Positions 8,464 through 17,219 of a stretch of DNA of 64,000 nucleotides are shown here, piece by piece. The notes beneath the pieces were generated by a model that was not told the DNA's origin, did not search any database, and saw only the letters and a program-made list of their open reading frames with translations. The DNA comes from Leptolyngbya sp. NIES-2104. GTDB taxonomy: Bacteria; Cyanobacteriota; Cyanobacteriia; Leptolyngbyales; Leptolyngbyaceae. Each line of letters begins with the position of its first letter. Position 1 is the first letter of the stretch. The stretch covers positions 1,860,001 to 1,924,000 of the forward strand of contig NZ_BBWW01000001.1 in the NCBI RefSeq assembly GCF_001485215.1, in the 5' to 3' direction. The translations under genes were made by a program, and so were the position numbers.

Positions 8464-9735
8464 GTGCTAGACCTAAAGCTAATTCGCGAAAATCCTGATC
8501 TTGTGCAAACTAAACTGAATCAGCGCGGCGGGAGTTATGACATTTCTGCGATCGCGTCGCTCGATCAGCAGCGTCGTGAATTAGAGGTCGAGCGATCGCA
8601 ACTCCAAGCCCGAAGTAACGAAATCGGGAAACTCGTCGGTCAAATGATGAAAGCCGATCCAAAAAATCCTGAAGTTCAACCGCTTCGAGATGAAGGAAAT
8701 TCGATTAAGGCAAAATTGAGCGAATTAGAGCCGCGAGAGAAGGAAATTCGCGACCAGATTGAGACGCTATTATTGACGTTTCCGAATTTGCCGAGTGACA
8801 CGACTCCGATCGGCAAAGATGAAACCGAGAATGTCGAGGTGAAGCGGTGGGGCGATGAATTTAAACCGTCGATCGAAGTTCTTCCCCATTACGAAATTGC
8901 TGAGAAGCTCGGAATTCTCAACACCGAACGAGCGACGAAAATTGCTCAAAGCCGATTCGTGATTCTGATGGGTGCGGGTGCGGCGTTGGAACGAGCATTG
9001 ATTCAGTTCATGTTGAATCAGCAGATTGCAGCGGGATACGTGGAAGTGATTCCTCCAGTATTGATTAATTCTCGATCGATGACCGCAACCGGACAGCTAC
9101 CCAAATTCGCCGAAGAAAGTTTCAAATGTGCCGATGACGATCTGTGGTTAGCTCCAACTGCGGAAGTTCCAGTCACGAACTTATATCGTGATGAAATCAT
9201 TTCTGCTGAACAGCTACCGATTTATCACTGTGCCTACACACCTTGTTTTCGTCGGGAAGCCGGAAGTTACGGCAGAGATACACGCGGCTTAATTCGACTG
9301 CATCAATTCAACAAAGTTGAGCTAGTCAAGCTCGTGCATCCTGAAACATCTGAGCAGGAACATCAAAGCTTAGTGAAGAATGCAGAAGCGATTCTAGAGG
9401 CGTTGAAACTGCCTTATCGCACAGTTGAGCTTTGTACCGGAGATTTAGGATTCGGGGCAGCAAAATGTTATGACCTCGAAGTTTGGTTGCCTTCTGCGGG
9501 AACCTATCGAGAAATTTCTAGCTGCTCGAACTTTATGGACTTCCAAGCGCGTCGAGGCAGCATTCGATTTAAGGGAGCGGCACAGAAAGGAACGCAGTTT
9601 GTTCATACGCTGAATGGATCAGGATTAGCGATCGGGCGAACAATGGCAGCCATTCTCGAAAACTACCAGCAAACAGATGAAACCGTGAAAATTCCAGAAG
9701 CATTGCAGCCGTATTTAGGGCGAGAAGTGCTTTAG
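8464..9735 (+). CDS. serS: Seryl-tRNA synthetase
   Basis: Class II synthetase that charges tRNA(Ser). The N-terminal coiled-coil arm (about residues 1-110) begins [20 protein letters not shown]. Motif 2 is seen as [22 protein letters not shown] and motif 3 as [20 protein letters not shown]. The 423-residue length is typical. I chose GTG at 8464 because homologues begin [10 protein letters not shown]; the longer reading from TTG 8437 adds nine residues unlike the family. A GAGGAG lies rather far (about 20 bases) upstream of the GTG, so the exact start is not certain. Confidence 0.95.
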   Translation: MLDLKLIRENPDLVQTKLNQRGGSYDISAIASLDQQRRELEVERSQLQARSNEIGKLVGQMMKADPKNPEVQPLRDEGNSIKAKLSELEPREKEIRDQIETLLLTFPNLPSDTTPIGKDETENVEVKRWGDEFKPSIEVLPHYEIAEKLGILNTERATKIAQSRFVILMGAGAALERALIQFMLNQQIAAGYVEVIPPVLINSRSMTATGQLPKFAEESFKCADDDLWLAPTAEVPVTNLYRDEIISAEQLPIYHCAYTPCFRREAGSYGRDTRGLIRLHQFNKVELVKLVHPETSEQEHQSLVKNAEAILEALKLPYRTVELCTGDLGFGAAKCYDLEVWLPSAGTYREISSCSNFMDFQARRGSIRFKGAAQKGTQFVHTLNGSGLAIGRTMAAILENYQQTDETVKIPEALQPYLGREVL

Positions 9736-9859
9736 ACAATCTCCTAAAACGGTCGCGACTTGACCGACTTCAAGGCAGAAATTCACAAGGCGCGATCGCG
9801 CTTCTTCCCCCACGATTTAAGCCAAAATAGTAGCAACCTATCGATCGCGCTCACATCCT

Positions 9860-10123
9860 ATGTCCCTGCTTCCAGCCTTACAAAATCTTCCCGCTACATT
9901 TCCGATCGAAGGAGCCGTCCGCATCGAATTAACAGAAGGGATTCCCATTTTCAAAGCTTCGAGTAGTGTACAAAACCGCATCGAAACCTTACTCGACAAA
10001 CAGCAAATCGAAAACCTCACACCAGAAGAAAACCAGGAACTCGATCACTACGAAGCGATCAACGATTACTTAAGCTTCGTCAATCGCACAATCCGCAATC
10101 TTTATCTGAACCAGTCCGCTTAA
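9860..10123 (+). CDS. Conserved cyanobacterial small protein paired with HNH gene
   Basis: An 87-residue soluble protein starting MSLLPALQNLPATFPIEGAVRI in part, with a C-terminal helical region (LTPEENQELDHYEAINDYLSF). I do not recognise a named family, though proteins of this type often sit before HNH genes in cyanobacteria. The pattern of an N-terminal beta segment containing RIELTEGIPIF and a C-terminal helix is reminiscent of small antitoxin-like proteins. Its stop TAA is immediately followed by the ATG of the HNH gene, with no spacer, so the two are co-translated. An HNH partner suggests a role in controlling or targeting that nuclease, which is inference. Confidence 0.75.
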   Translation: MSLLPALQNLPATFPIEGAVRIELTEGIPIFKASSSVQNRIETLLDKQQIENLTPEENQELDHYEAINDYLSFVNRTIRNLYLNQSA

Positions 10124-10579
10124 ATGTCTTCTCGTCGAAAGCTTTCCGCCGAGCTTCAGCAACAGGTCCGAACCCGCGCCAACTTCCTCTGCGAATTCTG
10201 TCACGCTTCCGAACAATGGCAATATGTTCAGTTCACGATCGATCATCTTCTCCCGATCGCTCAAGGCGGAACCAACGATCCAAATAATTTGGCACTCTCT
10301 TGCTTCCACTGCAATCGCAGGAAAACTGACCAAACGAATTGTCTTGATCCACAAACTGAGCAAGTTGTTTTGCTGTTTAATCCTCGTCGCGATCAATGGA
10401 GCGAACACTTCATCTGGTCACCCGATGGACTTAGAATCCTTGGATTAACGGCTACCGGACGAGCAACGATCGCGGCTTTAGATTTAAATCGACTCCGAGT
10501 AATCAACATTCGAGCCGCTGATCTGCAAATTGGAAGACATCCGCCTAGCGACGATCCGATCCAACCCTTCACTTTATGA
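10124..10579 (+). CDS. HNH endonuclease
   Basis: A 151-residue protein with a zinc-binding HNH domain at about residues 20-70. The first cysteine pair is CEFCHA, the catalytic-type histidine is in TIDHLLPIAQGG, then the Asn-rich segment NDPNNLALSC, and the second pair is CFHCNRRK. HNH nucleases of this size cut DNA in contexts ranging from defence to intron mobility. About 80 residues follow (QTEQVVLLFNPR, WSPDGLRILG) and are conserved with cyanobacterial relatives. It is directly coupled to the upstream small protein. The substrate is unknown. Confidence 0.88.
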   Translation: MSSRRKLSAELQQQVRTRANFLCEFCHASEQWQYVQFTIDHLLPIAQGGTNDPNNLALSCFHCNRRKTDQTNCLDPQTEQVVLLFNPRRDQWSEHFIWSPDGLRILGLTATGRATIAALDLNRLRVINIRAADLQIGRHPPSDDPIQPFTL

Positions 10580-10615
10580 TTGTTAGCAACCTCCCGTCAC
10601 TTCTACCTAGAGCAT

Positions 10616-10935
10616 TCAATCTTCCAGCCCAGACTGAAATTGACTCATTAACCAAGCACTGACCTTGCCATGATTCATCTCACGACTGCGACGAAACGCC
10701 TCTTCTAACAGCGCAATCTCTAAACCTGGCAGCACGAGAGATTGATCAATCCGCCGACTTCCTCGATCGGCGATCGCAAACGCCCAGATACTGGCATTCT
10801 GCACATCGATAATCCAGTACTCTTTTACGCCCAGCGACTCGTACAGCAATCGTTTCTCACCGCGATCGCGATGAACTTCTGCCAAGAGATCGGAATCCAA
10901 GCTTCCATCTGCACTTGAGTGTGTAATTGGCTCAT
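10616..10935 (-). pseudogene. Uma2 family remnant with internal deletion and frame change
   Basis: The C-terminal half of a Uma2 protein is readable from 10900 to 10616: DSDLLAEVHRDRGEKR, YESLGVKEYWIID and DQSLVLPGLEIALLEEAF. Upstream, in another frame, an ATG at 10935 opens MSQLHTQVQMEAWIPISW, which looks like a Uma2 N-terminus but runs to a stop within 40 codons. The central part of the family, including the EPD-type active-site segment, is missing. I read this as one gene with a large internal deletion that also shifted the frame. A short functional product starting at 10900 is possible but less likely. Confidence 0.7.
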
Positions 10936-11078
10936 GAGACTGTTCCTTGTGCGGATTGGCTTTATTGTATCGATAAACCAGAATGAGGAATTCTACGGAC
11001 AGAAAGAGATGACTTCATAAAGTTACTTCAAAGGCGCAAGTGTCCATACTGAAGCCATCTCGTTGACTCTCTCGGCGC

Positions 11079-12626
11079 ATGACTGACCCTAGAATCGGAC
11101 AACTACTCTCAAACCGTTACCAACTGATTCAGCTAGTGGGACGGGGTGCGATGGGGCAAGTGTACAAAGCAGAAGACGTTTTATTGGGCGGCGTGATCGT
11201 TGCCGTGAAATTTCTGTCTCAAACCTTGCTGACTCGGAAAATGCGCGATCGTTTTCGGAGTGAGGCTCGGACTTGTGCGCTCCTCAGCACCAAAAGTATG
11301 CACATTGTCCGCGTGATGGATTACGGAGTTGATGATCAGGAAGTGCCTTACTATGTGATGGAATATTTGGAAGGTAATGGTTTAAGCGAGATCATTAGCG
11401 CTCAAAATCTTCCTTTGCCTCGATTTTTGAACTTAGCGCGACAGATTTGTGCGGCGATTCAGTGCGCTCATCAAGGCATTACGATCGATGGAAATCTCTA
11501 TCCCATTATTCACCGAGACATCAAGCCGAGCAACATTCTAGTCACGCAGGACTCAGGGTATGGGGAACTGGTAAAGATTCTTGATTTTGGGATTTCTAAG
11601 CTGCTGCAAACCGATGCAAGTCAGACCAGCTCTTACATGGGAACGCTAGCGTATTCGTCGCCCGAACAAATGGAAGGACGGGAACTTGATTCACGATCGG
11701 ACATTTATAGTTTGGGCGTGATGTTCTTTGAGATGCTGACCGAAAAGATGCCGCTTCAAGCGGATACCCATTCTTTTGGGAGTTGGTACAAAACGCATCA
11801 TTTTCAACCGCCTCAGACGATTTCAGAGGTCAATCCAAACGCAAAAGTACCCAAAGTTTTAGAGTTGCTGGTCATGAGTTGTTTGGCAAAATTGCCGCAA
11901 GACCGCCCGCAAACGATCGAGGATATTCTTAAAGGTTTAGAGCCATTAGAACAGCGATACAATGCCACTCGCCAAATTAGCTATCGGATCGGGGAAGCGT
12001 TACTTAGAAGACCTATCGTAGCTCCGGCTCGAAACGCAGATGATCTTTCGCCCGATGAAGCGTGTCAGCTTACGACTTGGCCCAGAGATAAGCCGATCGC
12101 GCAAATTGTCTTTCCGCACATCCTCGAAACCAAACGGGAAACTTCAGCCACGATTTGGGTGATGTTGCCGCAGCAGGAGATCGAGAACATTCAGATTGGA
12201 AAACTGTACAATCGGTTTTTCAAAACGTTTCTGTGCATTCAATCGCCGCATCCTGTCCTGATGTGGGTGACAGCGTTGTATAACCAGCTTCAGCACAAAG
12301 ATGGTAATCCGCGGTGGTTGAAGTGTTTCCTAGATTTGAAAACGGATCAGGGGCAGAAGCTGACGAAGCTATTAATCGAAAAGCAAAGCTATTACATTTT
12401 GTTTTTTGCGATCGAAGATCCGCATCATTGCGCCTATGTGATGCCACTTCAACTTTCAGCCCTACAGCGATCGCAGCTTCTCGAATGGATGCTGACAAGT
12501 CAGACTTGGGCTTCGATGGGAAAAGCTGCGATCAGTAAAGATTTGCTGAAAGCTGAATTTGAAAAGATTAAACCGAAAGTGATCGAGGATCTAGCTCGCG
12601 CTCAAACGATCAAAGCGTTGACCTGA
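11079..12626 (+). CDS. Serine/threonine protein kinase (Hanks type) with cyanobacterial C-terminal domain
   Basis: A 515-residue protein. The kinase domain (about 12-290) is complete: Gly loop GRGAMGQVYK (21-30), catalytic Lys in VAVK (K44), HRDIKPSN (145-152) and DFG (169-171), then the activation-loop end GTLAYSSPEQM. It should therefore be active. The C-terminal 200 residues form a separate soluble domain without recognisable repeats or membrane segments, with blocks such as YNRFFKTFLCIQSPHPVLMW and LIEKQSYYILFFAIEDPHH. That region is not a PASTA, WD40 or FGE domain. It may sense a ligand or bind targets. The gene stands alone, convergent with the peroxiredoxin gene. Confidence 0.92.
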   Translation: MTDPRIGQLLSNRYQLIQLVGRGAMGQVYKAEDVLLGGVIVAVKFLSQTLLTRKMRDRFRSEARTCALLSTKSMHIVRVMDYGVDDQEVPYYVMEYLEGNGLSEIISAQNLPLPRFLNLARQICAAIQCAHQGITIDGNLYPIIHRDIKPSNILVTQDSGYGELVKILDFGISKLLQTDASQTSSYMGTLAYSSPEQMEGRELDSRSDIYSLGVMFFEMLTEKMPLQADTHSFGSWYKTHHFQPPQTISEVNPNAKVPKVLELLVMSCLAKLPQDRPQTIEDILKGLEPLEQRYNATRQISYRIGEALLRRPIVAPARNADDLSPDEACQLTTWPRDKPIAQIVFPHILETKRETSATIWVMLPQQEIENIQIGKLYNRFFKTFLCIQSPHPVLMWVTALYNQLQHKDGNPRWLKCFLDLKTDQGQKLTKLLIEKQSYYILFFAIEDPHHCAYVMPLQLSALQRSQLLEWMLTSQTWASMGKAAISKDLLKAEFEKIKPKVIEDLARAQTIKALT

Positions 12627-12650
12627 GCGCGAATAGAACTGAGGCTTGGA

Positions 12651-13379
12651 TTATCCCAAATATGCTGCTAATTCTTCAGAACCACCAATCAAAACGCCGT
12701 CTACAAAGACTTGTGGAACTGTAGAAGCTCCAGTCATCGCACGCAAGGTACGAGGACTCGCATCGCGACCGAGGACAATCTCCTCGTAATCGAAATCATG
12801 CTCACTTAACATCTGTTTTGCTTTCGCACAGAACGGACAGCCGATTTTAGTAAACAACGAAATCGCTTTCGGCTTTTCTGCATGTTCGTTGACGTACTTC
12901 AGCATCGTATCGGCATCAGAGACTTTGAACGGGTCGCCGGGTTCATCGGGTTCGATAAACATTTTCTCGATCGTGCCGTCTTTTACCAGCATCGAATAGC
13001 GCCATGAGCGCTTACCGAATCCTAGATCAGTTTTGTCTACCAACATTCCCATGCCGTCAGTGAATTCGCCGTTTCCGTCTGGAATCATTCTCACGTTGTC
13101 GGCTTTTTGGTCTTTGCACCATTCGTTCATGACAAACGCATCATTCACAGAAATGCAAATAATGTCATCTACACCATTCGCTTTGAAGATTTTTGCGAGT
13201 TCGTTATAGCCTGGAACGTGCGTTGATGAACAGGTTGGTGTGAATGCGCCTGGAAGTGAGAACACAATCACTGTTTTGCCAGAAAATAGTTCGTGTGTGG
13301 TAAGACTCACCCATTGATTGTCTTCACGGGTACGGAATGTAACATCCGGAACTTTTTGCCCTTCTCGGTTGGCGAACAT
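12651..13379 (-). CDS. Hybrid peroxiredoxin 5-glutaredoxin
   Basis: A 242-residue fusion. The N-terminal Prx5-type thiol peroxidase (about 1-165) carries the peroxidatic Cys50 in PGAFTPTCS. The C-terminal glutaredoxin (about 170-242) has the dithiol CPFC at 181-184, and [14 protein letters not shown]. Such hybrids reduce hydrogen and organic peroxides using glutathione through the attached glutaredoxin, without needing a separate reductant protein. It is expected in the cytosol. Only 24 bp separate its stop from that of the convergent kinase gene, and no hairpin is visible between them. Confidence 0.95.
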   Translation of the reverse strand: MFANREGQKVPDVTFRTREDNQWVSLTTHELFSGKTVIVFSLPGAFTPTCSSTHVPGYNELAKIFKANGVDDIICISVNDAFVMNEWCKDQKADNVRMIPDGNGEFTDGMGMLVDKTDLGFGKRSWRYSMLVKDGTIEKMFIEPDEPGDPFKVSDADTMLKYVNEHAEKPKAISLFTKIGCPFCAKAKQMLSEHDFDYEEIVLGRDASPRTLRAMTGASTVPQVFVDGVLIGGSEELAAYLG

Positions 13380-13525
13380 ATGCGGCTCTTTCTTGAGTCA
13401 ACTACTTCTAAAGCGTACTCGGAATGAGTTCGACTTGTCAAGTAAATTGTTGACATGACAACTGCTGCAAAAGCAAAAATTTACGATCGCACGTTAGTTC
13501 TTACTTGTTCGCTAGAAAAACTGAC

Positions 13526-14407
13526 TTAAGCCCAAGCGGGACTTCTCAAAAATTCGATCAATTCCCGATTCACGGTTTGGGGTGCTTCTTGCTGAATCCA
13601 GTGTCCACAGTGTGGAATCAGCTTGAATTTGAATGGAGCCGTGATCCAATTCTCGATCCCATCCATTAGTTTTGGACTGAGAATCGAATCTTCGTCTCCC
13701 CAGAGAACTAAAGTCGGAGCCGAAATCGGATCAGGCGATCGCATCCAATCTCTCACCCAATGCCCAGAGAGAAATAACTGTCGATAATGATTCACGGCTG
13801 CACGAATTGCGCCCGGTTTCTGAAGTGCCGCCTGATATTTATGAATCAAGTCCTGAGTAAATGCCCCTTTTCGCACAGCTTGTTCTTGAAACATACTTTG
13901 AATGAAGGCGGTCATGTTCAGTTGAATCAGCCACTCTGGAAGGGTCGGAACTTGAAACGCCAAAACGTACCAGCTTCGACGGAGTTGATCGAGATTACTG
14001 AGTAAATCTTTCGTAAATCGCTGCGGATGGGGAGCACTTAGAAGAGCTAAACGATCGAGCGAATTCGGAAATTTTTGAGCAAATCGCCACGCGATCGCAC
14101 CACCCCAATCGTGCCCGACAACGTGAGCGCGGGAGTACCCTAATTGATCGATTAAACTGCGAATATCTGAACTTAAAGTGTCGAGATCGTAGCCGCTCTC
14201 TGGCTTTTCTGAATCGTTATAGCCTCTGAGATCGGGAACAACGACTTTGAAATGTCTTGCAAGGGCAGGAATTTGAAACCGCCACGAATACCAAAACTCA
14301 GGAAATCCGTGCAGCAGGAGGACTAAATCGCCTTCTCCTTGAGTCACGTAGTGCAATCGGATTTGATTGGCTTCAATGAATTGATGCTGCCAATTTGAGT
14401 CGGTCAT
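13526..14407 (-). CDS. Alpha/beta hydrolase, epoxide hydrolase/haloalkane dehalogenase-like
   Basis: A 293-residue hydrolase. The oxyanion-hole motif HGFPEFWYSW is at 33-42 and the nucleophile elbow GHDWGG contains Asp100. An acidic residue lies in WGDEDSIL and the catalytic His in HCGHWIQQEAP. An Asp nucleophile followed by WGG is characteristic of soluble epoxide hydrolases and dehalogenases rather than Ser esterases. The actual substrate cannot be inferred. The gene is a single transcription unit. Confidence 0.88.
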   Translation of the reverse strand: MTDSNWQHQFIEANQIRLHYVTQGEGDLVLLLHGFPEFWYSWRFQIPALARHFKVVVPDLRGYNDSEKPESGYDLDTLSSDIRSLIDQLGYSRAHVVGHDWGGAIAWRFAQKFPNSLDRLALLSAPHPQRFTKDLLSNLDQLRRSWYVLAFQVPTLPEWLIQLNMTAFIQSMFQEQAVRKGAFTQDLIHKYQAALQKPGAIRAAVNHYRQLFLSGHWVRDWMRSPDPISAPTLVLWGDEDSILSPKLMDGIENWITAPFKFKLIPHCGHWIQQEAPQTVNRELIEFLRSPAWA

Positions 14408-14556
14408 AGTCGCCTTCTATACACCAGCCACGAAATTCTACGTTGATGAGGAGCATCGGGCTGTGTGAATAGACGCACCTCGCTTTCTGCTGAATTATCT
14501 CATTGAAAGCGTACCAACAGAAACGAGGGAATCACTCACAGTTCAACGAATTCAGC

Positions 14557-14907
14557 CTATCGCAAGCTTTCGATCGGCGCAATCGGGCGATAATCAGACG
14601 GTTTAATTTGATACTTCACTAGATTGGCGAGTTCTTGAAGTTGGTTGATGGCTTCTGCGCCCTCTAGTTTCATCAATTCTCGATCGTCGCGCATTTCTGT
14701 CCAGGTGATTCCGTAGTCGGATACCAAAAACCGAATCAGGTGGTTATTTCCCAAACTCACCATGAACGATGCGCTGTTCATTTGACCGCCACAGGTGTAG
14801 CAAGAAGCCAAATAGCCCCGATTCTCTAATACGGTTGCTAAGGCTTGGAGATTCATCACCAAGTCTTGAACAAATTGACGGTGTTGCTCTGCTAGTCGTA
14901 AGAACAC
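14557..14907 (-). CDS. DUF1815 family protein
   Basis: A 116-residue protein starting at GTG 14907 with MFLRLAEQHRQFVQDLVMNL, which is the conserved beginning of this cyanobacterial family. A small cysteine motif (CYTCGGQ, about residues 41-47) might bind a metal or be redox active. No signal peptide or membrane segment is present. The function is unknown. Confidence 0.85.
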   Translation of the reverse strand: MFLRLAEQHRQFVQDLVMNLQALATVLENRGYLASCYTCGGQMNSASFMVSLGNNHLIRFLVSDYGITWTEMRDDRELMKLEGAEAINQLQELANLVKYQIKPSDYRPIAPIESLR

Positions 14908-15351
14908 AATTGCCCTCCAATCACCACAAACAATTCTAAACCTTCTCTTAAGAATTTACCGAACATTTCCTTGATGATATACCGCAGTTTCTGAAGGTCA
15001 TAGTGTACCCAATGTTAAATCGGATACATCTGATACATTAGCTATCGTAACTGACTGGATCTGAAGCCAAAGTAGCGAACGCAACAAGTCTAAGAAACCA
15101 AAGAATTCTTAATCTTTTGTACCAATTTCCTTGAACGAAATTTGAACAGTTGTTGCATGAAGCAGGATTGAAAATCAGGAGCCAGTCTTGTTTAAGCTAT
15201 GCACATTCTAATGAGGGGATCAGGAAAGTGGAGTAAATCGATCGATAGATTTCGTAGAAACAATACATAAGTTTTATGACAACAATAAGGGGGATCAATT
15301 GATCCCCCTGTTTCAACAAAATGATGCTTTTTTTCTAACCAAAAATAACGA
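14908..15351. other. Intergenic region with a perfect palindrome used as terminator
   Basis: Some 440 bp without a gene; no tRNA or riboswitch was recognised. At 15289-15308 lies the perfect 20-bp palindrome GGGGGATCAATTGATCCCCC. It is 43 bp downstream of the DUF2839 gene (minus strand) and is followed on that strand by TTATTGTTGTC. It is therefore a likely terminator for that gene, although the U-tract is weak. Confidence 0.6.
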
Positions 15352-15564
15352 CTAATTTGCCTGCCACCAGCCCGCCGCTGGACCCACAAATCGAACGACA
15401 ATCCAAGCAACAACTAAGAGGGCAATTCCCGCCCAAGCTCCAGTCGATGTCCACTGCACAAACTTCTGAGATTGCGTTTTGGTAACTGGAAACCAAGGCG
15501 CGATCGTAGGTTCTTTGCCGTAGTTTTCACCTAGCGATTCTTTACGACGTTTTGCTTCTCCCAT
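15352..15564 (-). CDS. DUF2839 family membrane protein
   Basis: A 70-residue protein with the family start MGEAKRRKESLGENYG and one transmembrane helix (GIALLVVAWIVVRFVG, about residues 45-62). The basic N-terminus should lie in the cytoplasm or stroma side. This small single-pass family is restricted mainly to cyanobacteria; its function is unknown. It lies 30 bp downstream of the helicase-like gene and may share its transcript. Confidence 0.85.
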   Translation of the reverse strand: MGEAKRRKESLGENYGKEPTIAPWFPVTKTQSQKFVQWTSTGAWAGIALLVVAWIVVRFVGPAAGWWQAN

Positions 15565-15594
15565 AGTTTTTTATTAATTAAGGTCGTGTGTTGA

Positions 15595-17118
15595 TCATAT
15601 CGCGTTTGTCTCGTCGCCTACATTACTAAATAAGGTGGCATCAAGATAATTAATTCGAGCAAATGGACTGAGTGCCGTTAACACTTGGCTGCCGTAACTA
15701 CGATGAAGGACACGACTATCTAAGAGCGCGATCACACCTTGACTTTCCCGAACTGGAGAAACGGCGCGTTGTAATTCACCCAGCGCTTCGGGAAGCAGAT
15801 ACAGCCGAAACCAATCTTGACGATGCTGTTTGTAATGAGCGACCCGACCCGCGACTAAAGGATGTTCGAGTGAGGGAATTGGAAGAGTTGCGATCGCTAA
15901 AACTTGCGGTGCGGGCAATACACTCTGATGCTCGCGCCAAAATTCCCACCCGGTTACAAGAATGCCGTTTTCTTCTAAGCAGGTTCGCTCAACTTGAACT
16001 CTAGAACCAAATTCCGCCGCCAGAATTGATCCGACCTGAGATCTCAGCGGAGTATCGCCCACGAGAATAACCGAAAATCCTTGGAACGAAACGCTGAGGA
16101 GCGATCGCAGTTCTCGAAGCAGAGCAGGCTGAAACTGTGGCGTATTCGGAAGCGGAATCCCTTCAGGTTGATAAAGCTGGACGAGATCTTCTTGACGATC
16201 GAGCGCGAATTTCAAACACGTCAAATCATCGTTCAACCCAATTGACGATCGATAAATTGCGGCATCTGAATCGAGATCGAGCGCACCTCCGATCAATACG
16301 GTCGGCTGTTGTGACCAAATTGGAGCCAGCGAGGAAGCCACTTCAATCGGAGCGCAATGAAGCGAAAATTGTCCGGCTTGACGGGCGATCGTGACCCAAG
16401 TTAAGCGATCGTTCTGATTAAATTGCTCAAAGAATTTCGCCCAATTCGACGGTAATGATTCGGTTAATCGCTGCTGTAACTCAGTTAAAATATCGCGTTC
16501 CGCTTGCTCAAATAAGTAACATTCGTAAGGATTAGCGGGATGCTGAAAAACGGCACGAATCAATTGAATTCGAGTATCGCGGATTAAATCAACATGAGCG
16601 GGACAAGCTAACATCAGCGATTCCCAATCCGCTGATTCGATCTGGAGCGTCAATCGATCGCGTGTCCAAGTTTCCAAATCATCGACACCATCGATCACGG
16701 TCGGAATTCCCGGTGGAAATCTGCCTTCGTTGTGAAGTCGATCGCTTAACCAAGCTTGCGGAGTCGTGATCAAAATACCTTTGTAATCTGGAGAAATCCA
16801 GCGATCGCCTGTTTGGATCGGCTTCGGATAACTGATCCACTGCCGCAGTCGTGGTATTTCTACTCTCAAGATCCGCTGTTGGATCATTTCCGGTACGACT
16901 AAAATCACAGGCTCGTGCCACATCAGAAGCGGCACGAGATAGCTCAACCGATAACGCCCCTGAAGATCGGACGGTGCACCCGTTTGAATCAGCGCACTCC
17001 GACCAATCCGAAGCGCACGAGCAACTAGACGCGCCATCGTTAAGTGATGCGACCAGTACAATTCGCCTTGTTCTCTCAGAAAGGCACGTAGTTGTTGGTG
17101 GACTTCTACCTCGATCAC
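15595..17118 (-). CDS. DinG/XPD-like helicase homologue with degenerate ATPase motifs
   Basis: A 507-residue protein whose overall plan matches the cyanobacterial DinG-type helicase family: an N-terminal NTPase-like half (about 1-200) and a C-terminal half ending in the helicase VI-like motif LLDSRVLHRSYG. However, the place of Walker A reads ALIQTGAPSDLQGRYR, without GKT/GKS, and the DEAH position reads VIDGVDDL. It is probably not an active ATPase. The start is set at GTG 17118 (MIEVEVHQQLRAF in homologues). Longer readings from 17181 would run through the terminator of the upstream lipoprotein gene. Confidence 0.75.
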   Translation of the reverse strand: MIEVEVHQQLRAFLREQGELYWSHHLTMARLVARALRIGRSALIQTGAPSDLQGRYRLSYLVPLLMWHEPVILVVPEMIQQRILRVEIPRLRQWISYPKPIQTGDRWISPDYKGILITTPQAWLSDRLHNEGRFPPGIPTVIDGVDDLETWTRDRLTLQIESADWESLMLACPAHVDLIRDTRIQLIRAVFQHPANPYECYLFEQAERDILTELQQRLTESLPSNWAKFFEQFNQNDRLTWVTIARQAGQFSLHCAPIEVASSLAPIWSQQPTVLIGGALDLDSDAAIYRSSIGLNDDLTCLKFALDRQEDLVQLYQPEGIPLPNTPQFQPALLRELRSLLSVSFQGFSVILVGDTPLRSQVGSILAAEFGSRVQVERTCLEENGILVTGWEFWREHQSVLPAPQVLAIATLPIPSLEHPLVAGRVAHYKQHRQDWFRLYLLPEALGELQRAVSPVRESQGVIALLDSRVLHRSYGSQVLTALSPFARINYLDATLFSNVGDETNAI

Positions 17119-17164
17119 ACGCTTCTCTCGTTGCGGAACTAATTCACCATTTTGACACACCCAT

Positions 17165-17197
17165 AAAAAACCCTGCGGCAAGTTATCTCACCACAGG
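17165..17197 (-). terminator. Rho-independent terminator of the lipoprotein gene
   Basis: On the minus strand the arms CCTGTGG (17191-17197) and CCGCAGG (17172-17178) pair and are followed by GTTTTTT. It lies 22 bp after the stop of the gene ending at 17220. Its position argues that the next gene starts at 17118, not 17181. Confidence 0.75.
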
Positions 17198-17219
17198 ATT
17201 TTTAAGATTCAATCAACGC

